This document shows positions 32,920 to 41,453 of a stretch of 64,000 bases of DNA, piece after piece (position 1 is the stretch's first letter; every line of letters begins with the position of its first letter). Source of the stretch: Phytoactinopolyspora mesophila (GTDB lineage: Bacteria; Actinomycetota; Actinomycetes; Jiangellales; Jiangellaceae); NCBI RefSeq assembly GCF_010122465.1, contig NZ_WLZY01000005.1:1-64000 (forward strand), given 5' to 3'. The notes under the pieces were generated by a model. That model did no database searches and had not been told where the DNA came from. It worked only from the letters and a program-made list of their open reading frames with translations. The translations under genes were made by a program, and so were the position numbers.

Positions 32920-33921
32920 CTAGTCGGTGGCAGCGCGCCGGCGGCGTTCGCGGGCCTCGTCCGCTGCGCGGCGGGCCTGGTTCAGCTCTGCCTCACGAGC
33001 CTGGAGCTCGTGCTCGGCTGCCCGTGCCTCGCTTCCGGCGCGCTCGGACTCTGCCTCGGCCTGCTCCAGCTCGGTCTGCGCGGCTTCGAACACACGCTGA
33101 GCCTCCTCGAACTCGAGCCGGATCCGCTCGAGTTCGTCGCGGGCCTCGTCGGCCGTGCGCCGTGCGGTTTCCGCGTCGTCCCGCGCATCTTCCCGCGCTT
33201 GCTGTGCCTCGTCGAGACGGCGGGCGGCTTCCAGACGTTCGGCAGTGCGTTGATCGACGACGGCCTCGGCGGCCGCGACATCCGCCGAGGCCTGGACCAG
33301 CCCTGGACTCTGATCGGTGGTGCCGACGGCAGTCTCGACCCCATCCGTGCCCTGGACGTCCGCTGACGGTGGGGCTGACGGGTCCGGTTCGGGCCGGGCG
33401 GGAGACATCGTGTCCACCGGGTCGCCCGCGACGTCCGCGGCTCCGAACCCCGCATGTCCGAGAGGACGGGCCAGGCGGCCGGTCAGCACTACTTGAGCAG
33501 CGCCTGGATCAGCCATAGCCGCGTGCAGCGTGGTCTCCAGAGCTTCGGCCGCATCGCCGCTGACCGCCTGGCCAGTCTCGTCGGCGATACGGCGGGCATG
33601 CTGAACCAGCGTGCCGACGATCTGCCGGCCTTCGGCGCTCAGTTCGCGCAGCCGGCGGCCGTCGCGGTTGGCCGTGGCCGCGCGCATCTCGTCGCCGGTC
33701 CGAACGAGCGTCTCCATGTCATCGGGATGTCTCCGGGCGAGCTGGTTGGCCAGCCATGCCGGCACCGTCGGCTTGCGCAGGCCGCGAATCCGTTTCGCCG
33801 CCGCTTTGTCGGTGACCTCTTTAGCCAGCGCATCGCGGGTGGCGACGAACTCGGGCAACGGAGCGCTGTATAGCCGGGCCGAGGCCTCGGCGATGTCCAA
33901 GGCCGCATCTTCGCTCCGCAT
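32920..33921 (-). CDS. Coiled-coil protein of unknown function
   Basis: A 333-residue protein. The N-terminal module (ARLYSAPLPEFVATRDALAK and RGLRKPTVPAWLANQLARR) is a recurrent uncharacterised domain in actinobacteria. A Pro/Asp-rich linker follows, and residues about 215-330 form a long charged coiled coil of Ala, Glu and Arg heptads (EAARRLDEAQQAREDARDDA). The ATG at 33921 begins the conserved part; the open frame further right is antisense to the DUF2231 gene. No membrane segment. Function unknown. Confidence 0.75.
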   Translation of the reverse strand: MRSEDAALDIAEASARLYSAPLPEFVATRDALAKEVTDKAAAKRIRGLRKPTVPAWLANQLARRHPDDMETLVRTGDEMRAATANRDGRRLRELSAEGRQIVGTLVQHARRIADETGQAVSGDAAEALETTLHAAMADPGAAQVVLTGRLARPLGHAGFGAADVAGDPVDTMSPARPEPDPSAPPSADVQGTDGVETAVGTTDQSPGLVQASADVAAAEAVVDQRTAERLEAARRLDEAQQAREDARDDAETARRTADEARDELERIRLEFEEAQRVFEAAQTELEQAEAESERAGSEARAAEHELQAREAELNQARRAADEARERRRRAATD

Positions 33922-33994
33922 GGCCGCACGCTCGCTTTCGTTCCAACATGGTGACTTCCAGCATGGACTGTCCGGCCGCGGGTATCGACCAGAC

Positions 33995-34585
33995 ATGACC
34001 GAGCAGATGAGCAATGATGCCGGAGCGGATACAGAGTTGCCTCTACCGGTGCGACTGGCCCTGCGGGCCGAACATGCGCAGGTCCTGGACAAGATCCACG
34101 AGCCTGCCCATTCACTAGCGCGCGCTCTGGTCGCGGACCAGCGCCGGCACGATGTGCTGACCGGAAAATGGCTCGGGCACGCCGCGCATCCCGTGCTGAC
34201 CGATCTGCCGCTGGGCGCCTGGATGTCCAGCATGCTGCTCGACCTGCTCGGCGGCCGCAAGGCGCGGGTGGCCAGCCGGCGGCTGGTTGCGGTGGGTGTG
34301 GTCGGTGCGGTGCCGACGGCTTTGACCGGCGTGGCGGAGTGGGCGCGAACTGATGCGGAGGAAAAGCGCGTCGGATTCCTGCATGCCGCCGGCAACACTG
34401 TCGCCCTCGGTCTCTATGGCGCATCATGGATCGCGCGCCGGCGGGGCCGGCACGCCGGGGGCGTGTCTCTCGGCTTGGCCGGTGGTCTCGTGTCGGCGGG
34501 CGCCGGATATCTCGGCGCACATTTGACGCTGGCCAGGAAGGTCGGTGCCCGTCACCCGGTCTTCGAGGGAGATGAGACGCCATGA
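33995..34585 (+). CDS. DUF2231 membrane protein
   Basis: A 196-residue protein with the DUF2231 core: HPVLTDLPLGAWMSSMLLDL near residue 68, TALTGVAEW near 108, then GFLHAAGNTVALGLYGASW. The conserved HP and LP-G sites may bind heme or metal in related proteins, but this is not established. Four membrane helices are predicted. ATG at 33995, divergent from the coiled-coil gene; its stop overlaps the next start by 4 bp. Confidence 0.82.
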   Translation: MTEQMSNDAGADTELPLPVRLALRAEHAQVLDKIHEPAHSLARALVADQRRHDVLTGKWLGHAAHPVLTDLPLGAWMSSMLLDLLGGRKARVASRRLVAVGVVGAVPTALTGVAEWARTDAEEKRVGFLHAAGNTVALGLYGASWIARRRGRHAGGVSLGLAGGLVSAGAGYLGAHLTLARKVGARHPVFEGDETP

Positions 34586-35049
34586 CTCCCGCGCCCGAGG
34601 TTCCGAATGGCCCGGGGCCGGTCAGCAGCCCGGTGCGGATCGCCGCCTACGTCATGGCCGTGGCCTTGCTCATCGTGGGTGTCCTGGGATTCGTTCCGGG
34701 CGCCACGAGCGGGTTCGGGGATCTGGAGTTCACCGGACCGGACTCCGGGGCCACGCTGTTCGGCACGTTCGCGGTTTCCGGCCTGCTCAATCTCGTCCAC
34801 CTGATCGTCGGTGGCGCGGGGCTGATCATGGCTCGTTTCAGGCGCGCGGCGCGGGTGTACTTGTTCGCCGGGGGATTGGTCTACCTGGCGATGTTCGCAT
34901 TCGGGGTGGCCATCGACCACACGGCTGAGGAGAACGTGTTGTCGGTGAACGAGGCGTCCAACTGGCTGCATCTGGGAATCGGCGTCCTCATGGTGCTGCT
35001 CGGATTCCTACCCGCACAGCGGATCCGGAAGAGCGAGCCTGCCGACTAG
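34582..35049 (+). CDS. DUF4383 membrane protein
   Basis: A 155-residue protein with four predicted helices. The NLVHLIVGGAGLIMAR segment near residue 72 and NWLHLGIGVLMVLLGFLP near residue 121 are the paired motifs of DUF4383. The ATGA overlap with the DUF2231 gene shows the two are translated together. Function unknown. Confidence 0.85.
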   Translation: MTPAPEVPNGPGPVSSPVRIAAYVMAVALLIVGVLGFVPGATSGFGDLEFTGPDSGATLFGTFAVSGLLNLVHLIVGGAGLIMARFRRAARVYLFAGGLVYLAMFAFGVAIDHTAEENVLSVNEASNWLHLGIGVLMVLLGFLPAQRIRKSEPAD

Positions 35050-35067
35050 GCGCCTGTCAACTAATAC

Positions 35068-35097
35068 TTGACGACTTGTCCAGTGTTGCCATACCGT
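35068..35097 (+). promoter_or_regulatory. Candidate promoter for a leaderless mRNA
   Basis: TTGACG (35068-35073) and TACCGT (35092-35097) are 18 bp apart, matching the actinobacterial TTGACN/TANNNT pattern. The ATG at 35104 lies 6 bp past the -10, and no ribosome site precedes it, so transcription may begin at or near the start codon. Confidence 0.45.
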
Positions 35098-35103
35098 CCC
35101 GAT

Positions 35104-36153
35104 ATGACTTCCACGAGCGCCGCACCACCTGTTGCTGAGGACTACCCGGCCGATGGCCCGGTGATCGATGTCGTGCACGTAGGGCTCGGGCCCATCGGCC
35201 GGCAGGTGCTGGATTTCATGGCCGGCCGTAGCCGATACCGCACGGCCGGTGCCGTCGACATCAACCCGGACCTGACGGGGCGGACCGTCAACGACGTGCT
35301 GGGGGCCGAGGTCGCCTCGAACTCGGTGCGCGTTGTCGAGACGATCACCGAGGTCGGGCCGGTGTCGTCCGGCGCGGTTGCCATCCACTGTGCCGGGTCG
35401 TCGCTCGAGCGCGTGGCTCCGGTGCTGACATCGTTGATGCAGGCTGGCTTCCATGTCGTCTCGACGTGTGAGGAGCTGGCCAACCCGTGGGCCATCCAGC
35501 CGGAGCTAGCGGCTTCTTTGGACCGAACCGCGCAGCTCAACAACGTCGTGTTACTCGGCACCGGGGTCAACCCTGGGTACTCGATGGATTATCTGCCCGT
35601 CGTGCTCGCCGCGTCGCAGCGGTCGGTCCGGGCCGTCAGCGTGCACCGGGTGCAAGACGCCGGCCAGCGGCGGCTGCCGTTGCAGCGGAAGGTGGGTGCG
35701 GGGTTGAGCGAGGCTGAGTTCGCCGAGCGGGTCCGTGAGGGCGCGATTCGCCATGTCGGGTTGCCCGAATCGGCATGGATCATCGACCGCGCACTGAACT
35801 TGGGATGCACTGCCGTCACTGAGACATTGGACCCGATCGTGGCCCGAGCCCCGGTGCCGTTGGGGTCGGGAGTCATAGAAGAAGGGCGGGTGCTAGGCAT
35901 TGACCAGCTGGTACTCGGCCAGCGGGACGGCGTCACCCTGGTCCGCCTCCATCTGCAGATGGCAGTCGGACTCGATGACCCGAGGGACACGGTGACGCTC
36001 GACGGCGAACCTGGGCTCGAGTCGGTCATTCGCGGTCTGCATGGTGACTCCGCCACCGCGGCCGTGGTCGTCAACTCGCTCGGGCGGGTCCGGATCGCGC
36101 CACCCGGTCTGCGCACCGTGGACGAGATCCCAGCCGCGCCGGTCAACATGTGA
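35104..36153 (+). CDS. DapB-like NAD(P)H-dependent amine dehydrogenase
   Basis: A 349-residue oxidoreductase related to dihydrodipicolinate reductase N-terminal domains and to 2,4-diaminopentanoate dehydrogenase. VIDVVHVGLGPIGRQVLDFM near residue 24 is the Rossmann nucleotide loop; the GTGVNPGYSMDYLPVVL segment near residue 152 is characteristic of this group. It probably reduces an imine or keto acid to an amino compound. It is followed by two XRE-cupin regulator genes, which suggests local control by an amine or amino acid. ATG at 35104 may be leaderless. Confidence 0.78.
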   Translation: MTSTSAAPPVAEDYPADGPVIDVVHVGLGPIGRQVLDFMAGRSRYRTAGAVDINPDLTGRTVNDVLGAEVASNSVRVVETITEVGPVSSGAVAIHCAGSSLERVAPVLTSLMQAGFHVVSTCEELANPWAIQPELAASLDRTAQLNNVVLLGTGVNPGYSMDYLPVVLAASQRSVRAVSVHRVQDAGQRRLPLQRKVGAGLSEAEFAERVREGAIRHVGLPESAWIIDRALNLGCTAVTETLDPIVARAPVPLGSGVIEEGRVLGIDQLVLGQRDGVTLVRLHLQMAVGLDDPRDTVTLDGEPGLESVIRGLHGDSATAAVVVNSLGRVRIAPPGLRTVDEIPAAPVNM

Positions 36154-36236
36154 GCCGGGCGAACAGCTGCTGTTGCGATCGGTGAGAACTGTAGAATCAC
36201 CTGCTTCGTGACCTGAATGCTGGGGGAGGTGCGCCG

Positions 36237-36917
36237 ATGCCGGACGACGACGCTTCGGAGGCTGGTCGCGACCGCCCGCCGGCCCGGATGCCGGATTCAC
36301 TCCAGGATCACGACCGGGAGACGGTCGGGGCCCGGGTGCGGGCCCGGCGCACCGAGCTGGGCCTCACGTTGCAGAACGTCGCCGACCGAACGGGCCTGTC
36401 CAAGAGTTTTCTCAGCCAGGTCGAGATCGGCAAGGCCGCGCCTTCCGTCGGCACGTTGGAACAGATCAGCTCGGTACTCTCCACGTCGGCCCGGCTGCTT
36501 GTCGATGAAGAACAAGACCGCTCCGTCCGCCCGGCTGCCGCCACGGACGTACCTGCCGATTCGCATGGCCTGGATCGCAGCGTTCATGTCGTGCGCAAAT
36601 CCGGCAGAAAGTCGCTCGCTTATCCCGGAGGCCGCCAGCCGATGGAGCTGCTCACCCCTGATCTGCAGAGAGCCTTCGAGGCGACGTTGAGCGTCGACGC
36701 GCCAGGCAGTTGGCACGAGGTCCGCCGCCCGAAGGCAGCGCACGAGGAGTTCGCGCTGATCCTCGAGGGATCGTGTGAGATCGAGGTGGGTGAGGTGACT
36801 CATCTTCTGGAGCCTGGTGACAGCATCTATTTCACCGCTGACGGCGCCTACCGGGTCCGGGCGATCGGACCGCATCCGGTCCGGGCCGTATGGATCGCGA
36901 CCCCGCCGGCGTTCTGA
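36237..36917 (+). CDS. XRE regulator with cupin domain, copy 1
   Basis: A 226-residue regulator: Cro/cI HTH at residues about 28-80 (TLQNVADRTGLSKSFLSQVE) and a C-terminal cupin ligand-sensing domain (EFALILEGSCEIEVGEVTHL then LEPGDSIYFTADGAYRV). GGGGAGGT precedes the ATG. Its stop overlaps the start of a second, paralogous regulator. Relatives such as PuuR bind amines or amino acids through the cupin; with the amine-dehydrogenase gene upstream this fits amine metabolism. Confidence 0.88.
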   Translation: MPDDDASEAGRDRPPARMPDSLQDHDRETVGARVRARRTELGLTLQNVADRTGLSKSFLSQVEIGKAAPSVGTLEQISSVLSTSARLLVDEEQDRSVRPAAATDVPADSHGLDRSVHVVRKSGRKSLAYPGGRQPMELLTPDLQRAFEATLSVDAPGSWHEVRRPKAAHEEFALILEGSCEIEVGEVTHLLEPGDSIYFTADGAYRVRAIGPHPVRAVWIATPPAF

Positions 36918-37540
36918 TGTCGGCGAACAGGAGCGGGGTTTCCGGAGATCAGGACGGCCGGCGCCGTCTCGAGCTCGGCCGGCGGCTACGCGCGGCCCGG
37001 ACGGAGCGACGGTTCAGCCTGCAGTACATCGGTGAGCGCGCGGGGTTGTCCAGAAGCTTCATCAGTCAGCTCGAGCTGGGGCAGTCCGCGGCCTCCCTGG
37101 GGACGCTGAAGCGAATCTGCGCTGTACTAGACATTCCGGTCTGGGCACTGCTCGACGACGATCCGCTTCCGGTACAGCCTGGAAACTCGAAGCCGGTGCC
37201 GGGCGAGGCGGCGATCGTCCGTCGAGATCAGCGCAAGGTCCGCCGGTATCCCGGCTCCACCACGGACATCTCCCTGCTGACGCCAGACCTCAACCGCAGG
37301 ATCGAGGTGACATTGAGCGTCCTCCAACCCGGCGAAGGGTACGGCCACGAGACGTATACACATCGTGGAGAGGAGTTCGGCCTGGTGCTCGCGGGCACCT
37401 ACGAGGTCACGGTGGACGACGTCCCGTACGTGCTCGAGGAAGGGGACAGCATCTATTTCTCGAGCCGTCTGCCACACCGCACGAGAGCGCTCGGCGATCG
37501 GCCGGTGACGACCTTCTGGGTTGTCACTCCCCCGTCGTGA
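36917..37540 (+). CDS. XRE regulator with cupin domain, copy 2
   Basis: A 207-residue paralogue of the preceding protein, with HTH RFSLQYIGERAGLSRSFISQ and cupin EFGLVLAGTYEVTVDDVPYV followed by EEGDSIYFSSRLPHRTRA. I start at the ATG that shares a base with the upstream TGA (TGATG), so the two are made together. Unlike copy 1, the cupin keeps a His (YTHRGEEFG and RLPHR) suited to metal binding. The two may form a heterodimer or be a recent duplication with divided roles. Confidence 0.88.
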   Translation: MSANRSGVSGDQDGRRRLELGRRLRAARTERRFSLQYIGERAGLSRSFISQLELGQSAASLGTLKRICAVLDIPVWALLDDDPLPVQPGNSKPVPGEAAIVRRDQRKVRRYPGSTTDISLLTPDLNRRIEVTLSVLQPGEGYGHETYTHRGEEFGLVLAGTYEVTVDDVPYVLEEGDSIYFSSRLPHRTRALGDRPVTTFWVVTPPS

Positions 37541-37571
37541 CAGCCCGGGCACACCCCGCACCGGAAGCTAC

Positions 37572-38249
37572 TCACGCGTCGGCGTGTCCTCGCCCCGAGA
37601 TGATCTCTTCGGCTGCGTCGCTCACGTCGATCCGCCGGCGCCTGGCGTAGGCGGTCAGCACGGTGAACGCCTTCTCGGTATCGATGCCGTGGCGTTCCTG
37701 CAAAATGCCCTGTGCCTGACCGACGACCGTGCGGTCGTCCACGGCGCGCCTCAGGGCCGAGATCCGCTGGGTTGACGCCACGGCCACCGACGCGAGCCGG
37801 GCACACAGCCTTGCCGAGTCGATCTGGTCATGCTGGACCCAGTCCGTGTGAGACGAATACAAACTCAACGCACCGAGGCTGGAGCGATGCGTGCCCAGCC
37901 GCAGCGATACCGCACCTTGGAGTCCGAGCTGCGCCGCCTCCGTCGTCCACCGGCTCCAGCGAGTCTCGCCGGGAATGTCCGCCACGACCACCGGCAACCG
38001 CGCCGTCATCGCCGTGACGCTGGGGCCTTCGCCGATCTCGAGTTGAAACCTATCGGCCCGTTCGGCCTGCCGATCAGTGGCCGACGTGACCTCGTAGGGC
38101 TGCCCATCTCCGAGGATCACGCTGGCGTGGTCGCAGCCGGTGATGGTCGGAGCATGCTGAAGGATGGCCTGGAGCGTCTGTGTGACGTCTAGGTCGGAAT
38201 GGAGTTCCCTGGCGAGCGCTGCGAGTTCGACCGACAGCGAATGGTGCAC
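37572..38249 (-). CDS. GAF and ANTAR domain antiterminator
   Basis: A 225-residue signalling protein. GAF domain at about residues 20-150 (CDHASVILGDGQPYEVTSAT) senses a small molecule; ANTAR domain at about 160-220 (RTVVGQAQGILQERHGIDTE then AFTVLTAYARRRRIDVSDAA) binds RNA hairpins to prevent termination. GTG start. It is divergent from the TetR gene, and the operator pair in the gap may regulate both. Target RNA unknown. Confidence 0.9.
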   Translation of the reverse strand: MHHSLSVELAALARELHSDLDVTQTLQAILQHAPTITGCDHASVILGDGQPYEVTSATDRQAERADRFQLEIGEGPSVTAMTARLPVVVADIPGETRWSRWTTEAAQLGLQGAVSLRLGTHRSSLGALSLYSSHTDWVQHDQIDSARLCARLASVAVASTQRISALRRAVDDRTVVGQAQGILQERHGIDTEKAFTVLTAYARRRRIDVSDAAEEIISGRGHADA

Positions 38250-38270
38250 GGGGACACCTCGATCGTATCT

Positions 38271-38314
38271 AGACAGACGGTTCTGTCTGTTTAGCGTGGA
38301 CAGCGATGTCTGTC
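38271..38314. promoter_or_regulatory. Two TetR-type operators
   Basis: AGACAGACGGTTCTGTCT (38271-38288) is a perfect 7-bp inverted repeat with a 4-bp gap. A second, GACAG then CTGTC (38299-38303 with 38310-38314), lies 28 bp downstream and repeats the GACAG core. Both stand between the TetR gene and the divergent GAF-ANTAR gene. Confidence 0.6.
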
Positions 38315-38329
38315 AACCCGTAGATTTGA

Positions 38330-38920
38330 ATGGATATGGTCAACAGGGTAGGTGGCGACGCGGTGGTCGGCGCTCGGGAGCGGATCTTGGCCGCGGCATA
38401 TGATCTCTTCTCCAGGCGCGGGCTACGAGACGTCGGTGTGGACGAGGTCATCGGTACTGCGGGCGTGGCCAAGGCCACGTTCTACCGGCATTTCCCGAGC
38501 AAAGACCATCTCGCTCTGGCCTTTCTCGAGCGGCGCGAGCGGGACTGGACCATCGCGTTGGTCAAACAGGGCTCGGAAGAGCGTGGAAGCAACCCGCTTG
38601 AGCGCTTGCTCGCGATCTTCGACGTCTTTCACGACTGGTTCAACCACAAAGACTTCGACGGGTGTTCGTTCGTGAACGTGCTGCTCGAAATGGGGCCCGA
38701 CCACCCGGCCGGCCGGGCCAGCATTGGGTACCTCGACAACATTCGCTCTATTGTCCGGGAGCGTGCCCAGCAGGCCGGGCTAAGCCAGCCGGACGAGTTC
38801 GCCCGGTCGTGGCACATCCTGATGAAAGGGTCCATCATTTCGGCGATGGAAGGCGATACCCAGGCCGCTCATCGCGCGCGTTCGATGGCTCGATCCCTGA
38901 TCGACCAGTACCGCCAGTGA
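38330..38920 (+). CDS. TetR-family transcriptional regulator
   Basis: A 196-residue repressor with HTH VDEVIGTAGVAKATFYRHFP at about residues 37-56 and the C-terminal domain of the type containing DGCSFVNVLLEMG (TetR_C_16/YcdC-like). ATG GAT ATG gives two possible starts, 38330 and 38336; no strong ribosome site. Palindromic operators lie just upstream, so autoregulation is likely, and control of the divergent GAF-ANTAR gene is possible. Confidence 0.87.
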   Translation: MDMVNRVGGDAVVGARERILAAAYDLFSRRGLRDVGVDEVIGTAGVAKATFYRHFPSKDHLALAFLERRERDWTIALVKQGSEERGSNPLERLLAIFDVFHDWFNHKDFDGCSFVNVLLEMGPDHPAGRASIGYLDNIRSIVRERAQQAGLSQPDEFARSWHILMKGSIISAMEGDTQAAHRARSMARSLIDQYRQ

Positions 38921-39051
38921 CGTGGACGCGGGATCCCGGCCCGCGACACCTACGCTCGCGGTCCCCGGCATGAGCGTTATGACACTAGGTGTTGCGGGAC
39001 AGGACGTTGACGACGTCGGATGCGGGTCGATGGCCGGGTCTGTCGGCCTGC

Positions 39052-39459
39052 TCAGGCGGGGTTTGGCTCCTGCGCAGTCGCACCGAAGGGGCCATAGGTC
39101 TCGCCGCCGATTCGTGCGGCTTCGTCGATGTAGTGGGCCAACGCCTCTCGGGAGCGGGTCAGCGTGTCTACCTGGTCGTCCAAGCGGCGCAGCCGGGTTC
39201 GCATGGCTGTCAGCAGCTCTGGGCAGCCGACGAGTTCGGGGGCTTCGCCGGTTGCACACGGCAACAGGTAGGCGATGTCCTCGGTCGACAGTCCGGCGTT
39301 GAGGAGGTGCCGGATCTGCTTCACCTTGACGACGTCCGCCTGGTCGTACACCCGGTATCCGGCCCCGGTGCGGTCCGGCGCTAACAGGCCTTGTGCTTCG
39401 TAGTATCTCAACTGATGGGCGTTGACCTCAGTCCGGCGGCTCAATTCTCCGATATGCAC
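39052..39459 (-). CDS. MerR-family transcriptional regulator
   Basis: A 135-residue activator with HTH at residues 1-40 (IGELSRRTEVNAHQLRYYEA), the GYRVYDQADVVKVKQIRHLL second helix pair and a C-terminal dimerisation helix near 85-110. One Cys pair (CATGEAPELVGC, residues about 68-79) could bind a thiol or metal. GTG start with AAGGAGG. It is divergent from the imine reductase gene, 26 bp apart, so it probably controls it through the short shared promoter. Confidence 0.88.
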   Translation of the reverse strand: MHIGELSRRTEVNAHQLRYYEAQGLLAPDRTGAGYRVYDQADVVKVKQIRHLLNAGLSTEDIAYLLPCATGEAPELVGCPELLTAMRTRLRRLDDQVDTLTRSREALAHYIDEAARIGGETYGPFGATAQEPNPA

Positions 39460-39485
39460 CGTTCCTCCTTGACCTTCACACCGGT

Positions 39486-40394
39486 ATGAACGTTCACCAT
39501 GCTGCTATGTCTTCCCAAACGGATTCTGACGTGACACTCATCGGCCTAGGTCTCATGGGCAGGGCGCTAGCGGGCGCGTTGCTCAAAGTGGGACACCAGA
39601 TCACCGTGTGGAACCGCACGTCCGCCAAAGCAGAGGACCTGGTGGCTCAGGGGGCACGGCTTGCCGACTCAGTCAACATTGCGGTCAATGCCAGCCCGGT
39701 GACCATCACTTGTGTCTCTGACTACAAGTCACTCCAGCAAGCGTTCGCCCCAGTCGCCGACGAGCTCGACGGTCGACTCCTGGTCAACCTGACGTCGGGC
39801 GACTCGGCGCAGGCCCGCGAGATGGCCCGATGGACCGAGCAACGAGGTGCCTACTATCTCGACGGTGCGATCATGGCCGTCCCGCCGACCATCGGCACCG
39901 ACGAGGCAGTGATCCTGCTGAGTGGCTCGAAGACCGCCTTCAAGACGCACCAGTCCACCCTCGCCGCGCTCGGAACCGCCACCTATCTCGGTGAGGACCA
40001 CGGCTTGTCTGCTCTGTACGACGTCGCCGGCCTGAGCATGATGTGGGGCGTCCTGAACGCCTGGCTCCATGGCGTGGCCCTGCTCGGCACCGCCGGCGTC
40101 GACGCGTCCACCTACACGCCGTTCGCGGTGCAGATGGCGCAGGGAACGGTCGGGTGGCTGGCCGGTTATGCCGACCAGGTCGACAGTGGCACCTACCCAC
40201 CCGACGACGCGACGCTCGCCACCCATGCGGGCGGAATGGCCCACCTAATCGAGGAGAGCGAGAGATTGGCCGTCAACGCGGACCTCCCGAGGCTGTTCAA
40301 GGCGCTGGTGGATCAGGCGATCACCGCCGGCCAGGCAGGACACAGCTACCCCGTTCTGATCGAGCAGTTCACCCAGGAGTCGAGGACCTCATGA
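39486..40394 (+). CDS. Imine reductase/beta-hydroxyacid dehydrogenase family
   Basis: A 302-residue NADPH-dependent reductase. VTLIGLGLMGRALAGALLK is the nucleotide loop (residues about 16-34), VWNRTS binds NADPH, and LYDVAGLSMMWG near residue 178 carries the Asp at 179 used in imine reductases. It probably reduces a cyclic imine or related compound. ATG at 39486 gives the full family length; an ATG at 39507 is possible. It is coupled by ATGA to the NTF2-like gene downstream and is divergent from a MerR regulator. Confidence 0.82.
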   Translation: MNVHHAAMSSQTDSDVTLIGLGLMGRALAGALLKVGHQITVWNRTSAKAEDLVAQGARLADSVNIAVNASPVTITCVSDYKSLQQAFAPVADELDGRLLVNLTSGDSAQAREMARWTEQRGAYYLDGAIMAVPPTIGTDEAVILLSGSKTAFKTHQSTLAALGTATYLGEDHGLSALYDVAGLSMMWGVLNAWLHGVALLGTAGVDASTYTPFAVQMAQGTVGWLAGYADQVDSGTYPPDDATLATHAGGMAHLIEESERLAVNADLPRLFKALVDQAITAGQAGHSYPVLIEQFTQESRTS

Positions 40395-40750
40395 CGGGCG
40401 AGAAAGGCGACACCGTCACCGACCTGTTGGGGGCGTACATCTCGGTGTGGAACGAGCGGAACCCGCAAACCAGACAGACGATCAGTGACGAGGTCTTCAC
40501 CCCCGACGCGTACTACGTCGACCCCAACACCTCGGCCCAGGGCAGGTCAGCGATCGACACCTATGTCGCAGGCTGGCAGGAACAGTTCCCCGACTTCGTC
40601 TTCGTTCTCGGTGAGGTGCGCAGCCACCACGATGTCGCGCACTTCGGCTGGAGCTTCGGCCCGACCGGCGGCCCACCGGCAGCCTCGGGCGGGGACGTCG
40701 TGGTGATCGAGCGGGGCCGAATCAGCAAGATCTACGGCTTCTTCGACTAG
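40391..40750 (+). CDS. SnoaL/NTF2-like protein
   Basis: A 119-residue cone-shaped SnoaL-type fold (LLGAYISVWNERNPQTRQTI then TPDAYYVDPNTSAQGRSAID and PDFVFVLGEVRSHHD). Such proteins are polyketide cyclases, ketosteroid isomerase-like enzymes or accessory binding proteins. The ATG overlaps the imine reductase stop, so the pair acts in one pathway. Just after its stop lies the IS481 relic. Confidence 0.82.
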   Translation: MTGEKGDTVTDLLGAYISVWNERNPQTRQTISDEVFTPDAYYVDPNTSAQGRSAIDTYVAGWQEQFPDFVFVLGEVRSHHDVAHFGWSFGPTGGPPAASGGDVVVIERGRISKIYGFFD

Positions 40751-40768
40751 ATGATGAGGGACAAGGTC

Positions 40769-41453
40769 TTGAGTCATCCGAATGCTCCGCTCAGCTGGAA
40801 GGACGCCGACGGCTCATCGAGCGTTGCAAGACGCGCCCCATTGCTCACGTGGCCACGGAGATGGGCATCTCGCGTGCCTGCGCGTCGAAGTGGGGCAACC
40901 GGTGGCGCCGCTACGGTGACGCTGGACTCCACGACCACTCGTCAGCGCCGCACGCCAGCCCGACGGCGACTTCTTCGTGGGTCATCGAGCAGATCGAGAC
41001 CTGGAGACGCGAGCACAAGTGGTCCGCTCGGCGGATCACCGACGAACTCGCCGATGTCGGGATCAGCATCAACCGTCGCACCGTCACCAGGCACCTGACC
41101 CGGATTCCCGACGGTGGTGGCTGGCGCGTCCACGGCCGCGGCAGCGAGCAGGCGACAACGGTGCCTGTTACCGATCAGGAGACTTCGCCCGCATCGTCGG
41201 CGGGCGAACCCGGCACAAGAGGACCAGGCCGTACACGCCCCGACACAACGGGAAGGTGGAGCGCTACCAGCGGATATTGGCCGAGGAGGTCCTCTACGCC
41301 CGCGAGTTCACCAGCGAGGATGAACGCGCCGCTTCGCTCAGCGTTTGGAACATCCACTACAACTACCACCGGCCGCACAGCGGAGCGGGTGGTCAACCGC
41401 CAGCCTCACGACTCCCGAAAGGTGTCACCAACGTCCAGCCCTCATATAACTAG
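40769..41453 (+). pseudogene. Decayed IS481-family transposase
   Basis: Two pieces of an IS481 transposase lie in different frames. The N-terminal piece has HVATEMGISRACASKWGNRW and WSARRITDELADVGISI; a missing base near 40795 separates it from its own start. The C-terminal piece has DNGACYRSGDF, RTRPYTPRHNGKVERYQRI and WNIHYNYHRPHSGAGGQPPA. About 130 residues of the catalytic core with the first Asp are gone; DNG and E of VERY remain. ATGAGGG near 40754 and its inverse at 41439-41445 may be remains of the ends. The final stop overlaps the stop of the convergent aminotransferase. Confidence 0.85.

Noticed and set aside
32920-34398. Long leftward frame including the coiled-coil protein
   Set aside because: The extension is antisense to DUF2231; the conserved domain starts at 33921.
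39469-39499. MerR-type promoter with 19-bp spacer
   Set aside because: TTGACC is present in the gap, but no convincing -10 lies at the required distance.
40043-40750. Longer start for the NTF2-like protein
   Set aside because: The extension is a shifted frame inside the imine reductase gene; ATG at 40391 is coupled by ATGA.
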